NCBI GenBank assembly: GCA_963676095.1
Contig: OY781040.1
Coordinates: 2,604,001 to 2,668,000, forward strand
Direction: 5' to 3'
Length of the DNA: 64,000 bases
Source: G963676095 sp963676095
GTDB taxonomy: Bacteria > Bacteroidota > Bacteroidia > Bacteroidales > Prolixibacteraceae
Shown here: one piece after another, positions 61,763 through 64,000 of the stretch
Numbering within the stretch: position 1 is the first letter of the stretch
Layout of the letters: every line of letters starts with the position of its first letter
Notes under the pieces: generated by a model
Seen by the model: only the letters and a program-made list of their open reading frames with translations
Databases searched by the model: none
What the model was told of the DNA's origin: nothing
Program-made: the position numbers and the translations under genes

Positions 61763-63218
61763 CATAAGTGTCCGGGATTTTATGAAAAAAATGATTTTTA
61801 TTTCATAACTAAGTTGAGATCAAGTGTTTATTTTTTTAAATTTCAGAAAAACAGGCAAAACTATTTTAGCCGGTCTTTAAATTTAGCGCCATCTGTTTGT
61901 CGTCCTGCCGTTTTTTGTAATCATTCACTTTTTTCACAACCGTACGGATATCATTGACGATATATTCCATCACCTCATATTTTATGAGGCAGACCCTTAT
62001 CAGCGTTATAAAATGCCCAAAGCGGTGCGTGGCCTTTGTTGCGGTCCGTCTTACCAGTTCGAGCAGAAAATAGCAGATCAGTGCAACATAGATTTGCGAT
62101 TTGCAGGCATTCTCACTGGTTCCAAGGAAGTTCTTTATCTGGAGGTTTTGTTTCATCAGCTTGAAAAATGTTTCGATATACCACCTTCTTTTATACAGTT
62201 CCGCAATGACGGAAGCATCCCAATCAAGGTTATTTGTTACCAGTGCTATTACCTTGTGTTTTTTTGTTTTTGTCTTACGGTCGGTTTCTTCAAAATAAAT
62301 GGCAACACGCCTTAGTGTTATATCGTCCATCCCTGCTTCGACGGCAGCAACACTGCTTAATTTTATAGTTTCGTCTTTGAGAATTTCAAAATCACGGTCG
62401 TCCGGCAGGTCAAGTTCTTCTATTTCCTGGTACACCGTATTTGATTTCATCCGTGTGATAAAGATGTTTTGGTCGTCGACCCTTTGTTTGAACAGGGAAA
62501 AATCAAAATATCCCCGGTCGTCAACAACAATGGTGTCTTTGGGGTAACGGAATCCGTCAACCCCTCGCCTGTCGCTTAGTTTGGCTTCGGTAATGTTTAT
62601 AATCTCAGGCAACATTGTTTTCTCGTCAAGGCTCACATGTGCCTTTATGCCTCCTTTAGCTGTCCGGTATGAGGCCCATTCGAAGAGGCTAAGGCAAACG
62701 CTCATTATGGTGGCATCGACCAATTTGATGTTTTTCCCTTCAATTTCCTTTATCTCTTTATACCCGGGGCGTTTACTAAAAACATTTCGGTAATGTTCCA
62801 CCAGCTTGTGGTATATCTCGCAGAATACTTCATAGTTGCGTTTGGCATTGCCATCGCTCATGGTGGAACGTGCCGGGCTTTGGCTCAACCCAATGTCCCT
62901 GAGAAATTTTTCGTCACCGCCCAACCCGATACAAATCTCGCGGTGGCTCGTGCATTTATTCAGCTGTCCGAACATTAATGCTACAAGTTGGTCGTAGGTT
63001 TTGTAATTGCTACAATATTTATCCGTTTGATATTTGTCGATACTTGTTATCAGAATGTGACGGGGAATCAAATCAATTAACTGTCCGAACAATGGTATGT
63101 CAGACTTTTTTGTATTTTTATGCATCGGAAAGCTCATAATTCTTTTTTAAGTGTTTTGTCGCCTTAAAATTTTGAATTTTTGAGCTTTTTTCCTAATTAA
63201 GAATTCCGGACAGCTATG
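61763..63218 (-). mobile_element. IS4-family insertion sequence
   Basis: 1,456 bp. Terminal inverted repeats CATAAGTGTCCGGGATTT (left) and CATAGCTGTCCGGAATTC (right, reverse strand) match at 14 of 18 positions. Flanked by a perfect 9-bp target duplication. One transposase gene. Its removal restores the ApeA-like frame exactly, so ends and duplication are secure. Confidence 0.95.
61866..63137 (-). CDS. IS4-family DDE transposase
   Basis: 423 aa. DUF4372-like N-terminus (KSDIPLFGQLIDLIPRHIL), then the DDE domain: first Asp in IKLVDATIMSV, second in TIVVDDRGYFDF, and Glu within YKRRWYIETFFKLMK, which satisfies the Y(2)R(3)E(6)K signature of the IS4 family. Full length, no frameshift, so the element may be active. 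Confidence 0.93.
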   Translation of the reverse strand: MSFPMHKNTKKSDIPLFGQLIDLIPRHILITSIDKYQTDKYCSNYKTYDQLVALMFGQLNKCTSHREICIGLGGDEKFLRDIGLSQSPARSTMSDGNAKRNYEVFCEIYHKLVEHYRNVFSKRPGYKEIKEIEGKNIKLVDATIMSVCLSLFEWASYRTAKGGIKAHVSLDEKTMLPEIINITEAKLSDRRGVDGFRYPKDTIVVDDRGYFDFSLFKQRVDDQNIFITRMKSNTVYQEIEELDLPDDRDFEILKDETIKLSSVAAVEAGMDDITLRRVAIYFEETDRKTKTKKHKVIALVTNNLDWDASVIAELYKRRWYIETFFKLMKQNLQIKNFLGTSENACKSQIYVALICYFLLELVRRTATKATHRFGHFITLIRVCLIKYEVMEYIVNDIRTVVKKVNDYKKRQDDKQMALNLKTG

Positions 63219-63227
63219 GGATCGGAT
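63219..63227. repeat. 9-bp target-site duplication, right copy
   Basis: GGATCGGAT next to the right terminal repeat of the insertion sequence. Confidence 0.93.
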
Positions 63228-63996
63228 GATAAATTTTCCGACCATCTGTTAACTCTTGATAGCTGTCATAATCATATAAAATTATTTCGGAAGGACGACA
63301 TGTGGAAAGTGTCGCTAGTGAAATAAATTGTAAAAACAAAAGAGCCTTATCTAGAAGCTCCCAAATATCAACTTTTCCAGTTAGAGATTCGATTTCAAAA
63401 TATGTATTTTGACCAAATTGCACTGTTAACAAATCATCTGAACTATTGATGAATGATCCACCTTTTAATAGTAATTTAAATGAGGGATCAACCCAAGTCT
63501 CATTTTTTAACGTTGAGGCTTTGTTTGCTGAAACAGAATATGAAATTTCTTCAATCTCCCTTTCTTTATCGAATTGGATAGTATTCTTAATTACACCGGG
63601 ATATAGCCAAATGCTTAGGAGAGGAGAATGTATTTGTATTTTATTGAATGTTTTTTCATACATAGAAGGCATATGCTTTCCAACCACGGCATACTGACTA
63701 CTATATCTTGTAATTGGAAACCGGCAACTCAAATTGAGACTTCCAGAAGGATAGCAGTTAAAAAGAGTTATTTCCTTAGAATCAGATGTAATTCCATGAA
63801 TAACGGATTCCTGTTCTTTATCTATAAACGACTGAATAGGGGACTCACTTTTTTTGAATCCTCCGATTAATTCCAATATGATTTTTTCATCAGGGTTGAA
63901 AGTCAATATCCCAGCAACCTCACTATTATTGGAATATGGTAGAAACCAATACCCTTTATATTCAAATTTTTCAGTCACAATAGATAATTTTTTCAT
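63219..63996 (-). pseudogene. ApeA-like HEPN protein, N-terminal fragment
   Basis: Starts at ATG 63996. ApeA N-terminal beta domain: FEYKGYWFLPYSNNSEVAGI, LTFNPDEKIILELIGGF, VIHGITSDSKEITLFNCYPS. It runs in frame to KIYHPI and is then cut by the IS (frame ends at 63214 within the IS). ApeA is a known anti-phage HEPN protein; homology here is by domain look only. The gene lies upstream of the AlbA_2 gene on the same strand, 260 bases apart when both are restored. Confidence 0.83.
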
Positions 63997-64000
63997 ACTC

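Overview
The window looks like a chromosomal segment of a Bacteroidota bacterium. It carries three complete ECF sigma / FecR / SusC / SusD loci, many lipoproteins with LxxC-type signal peptides, a DUF4249-linked TonB receptor and an AT-rich intergenic background. A glycan-degrading member of the Bacteroidales/Marinilabiliales is my best guess, but that rank is inference only. No rRNA, tRNA or CRISPR array was recognised.

Layout. 1-6.6 kb is mixed housekeeping and accessory DNA: the 3' part of metK, a class I glutamine amidotransferase, a secreted carboxylesterase, a PAP2 phosphatase and a small operon of a NifX-like protein with an unusual cytosolic solute-binding-protein homologue. 6.9-16.6 kb is polysaccharide-utilisation locus 1 (minus strand: sigma, FecR, SusC, SusD, SusE/F-like lipoprotein, GH30). 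16.9-20.1 kb is a TonB receptor/DUF4249 pair, preceded by five 22-bp tandem repeats. 20.4-34.3 kb is PUL 2 (sigma, FecR, SusC, SusD, two GH43, a GH5-like enzyme, a PD40 lipoprotein with a CxxCH motif and DUF6057). 34.5-44.5 kb is PUL 3 on the plus strand (sigma, FecR, SusC, SusD, BACON lipoprotein, calcineurin-like phosphoesterase). It has no glycosidase, which suggests a phosphorylated ligand. A BNR/sialidase-like lipoprotein and a HAD-type lipoprotein phosphatase follow.

47.1-53.8 kb is the most unusual part. This minus-strand cluster encodes a 125-aa unknown protein, a DUF6765-like protein, a Hint (hedgehog/intein-type) domain protein, a chagasin-like (I42) protein whose C-terminal half is built of Cys-x2-Lys-Tyr-Gly-x-Pro repeats, and a radical SAM/SPASM enzyme with C-terminal TPRs. 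I read it as a candidate peptide- or protein-modification system, with the repeat protein as the likely substrate. Two of its genes share a related, hairpin-rich leader, and a terminator-like hairpin separates the candidate substrate from the candidate maturase.

54.4-64 kb starts with a zinc-ribbon protein and NudC and then becomes a mobile-element zone. A Schlafen AlbA_2-type ATP-binding protein gene is split by a 3.5-kb three-tyrosine-recombinase (RIT-like) element with 32-bp inverted repeats. Beside it an ApeA-like HEPN gene, related to anti-phage proteins, is split by an IS4-family element with a 9-bp target duplication. Removing each insertion restores an intact reading frame (459 and 439 aa), so both disruptions look recent. 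Eight 12-bp tandem repeats lie just after the end of the first broken gene.
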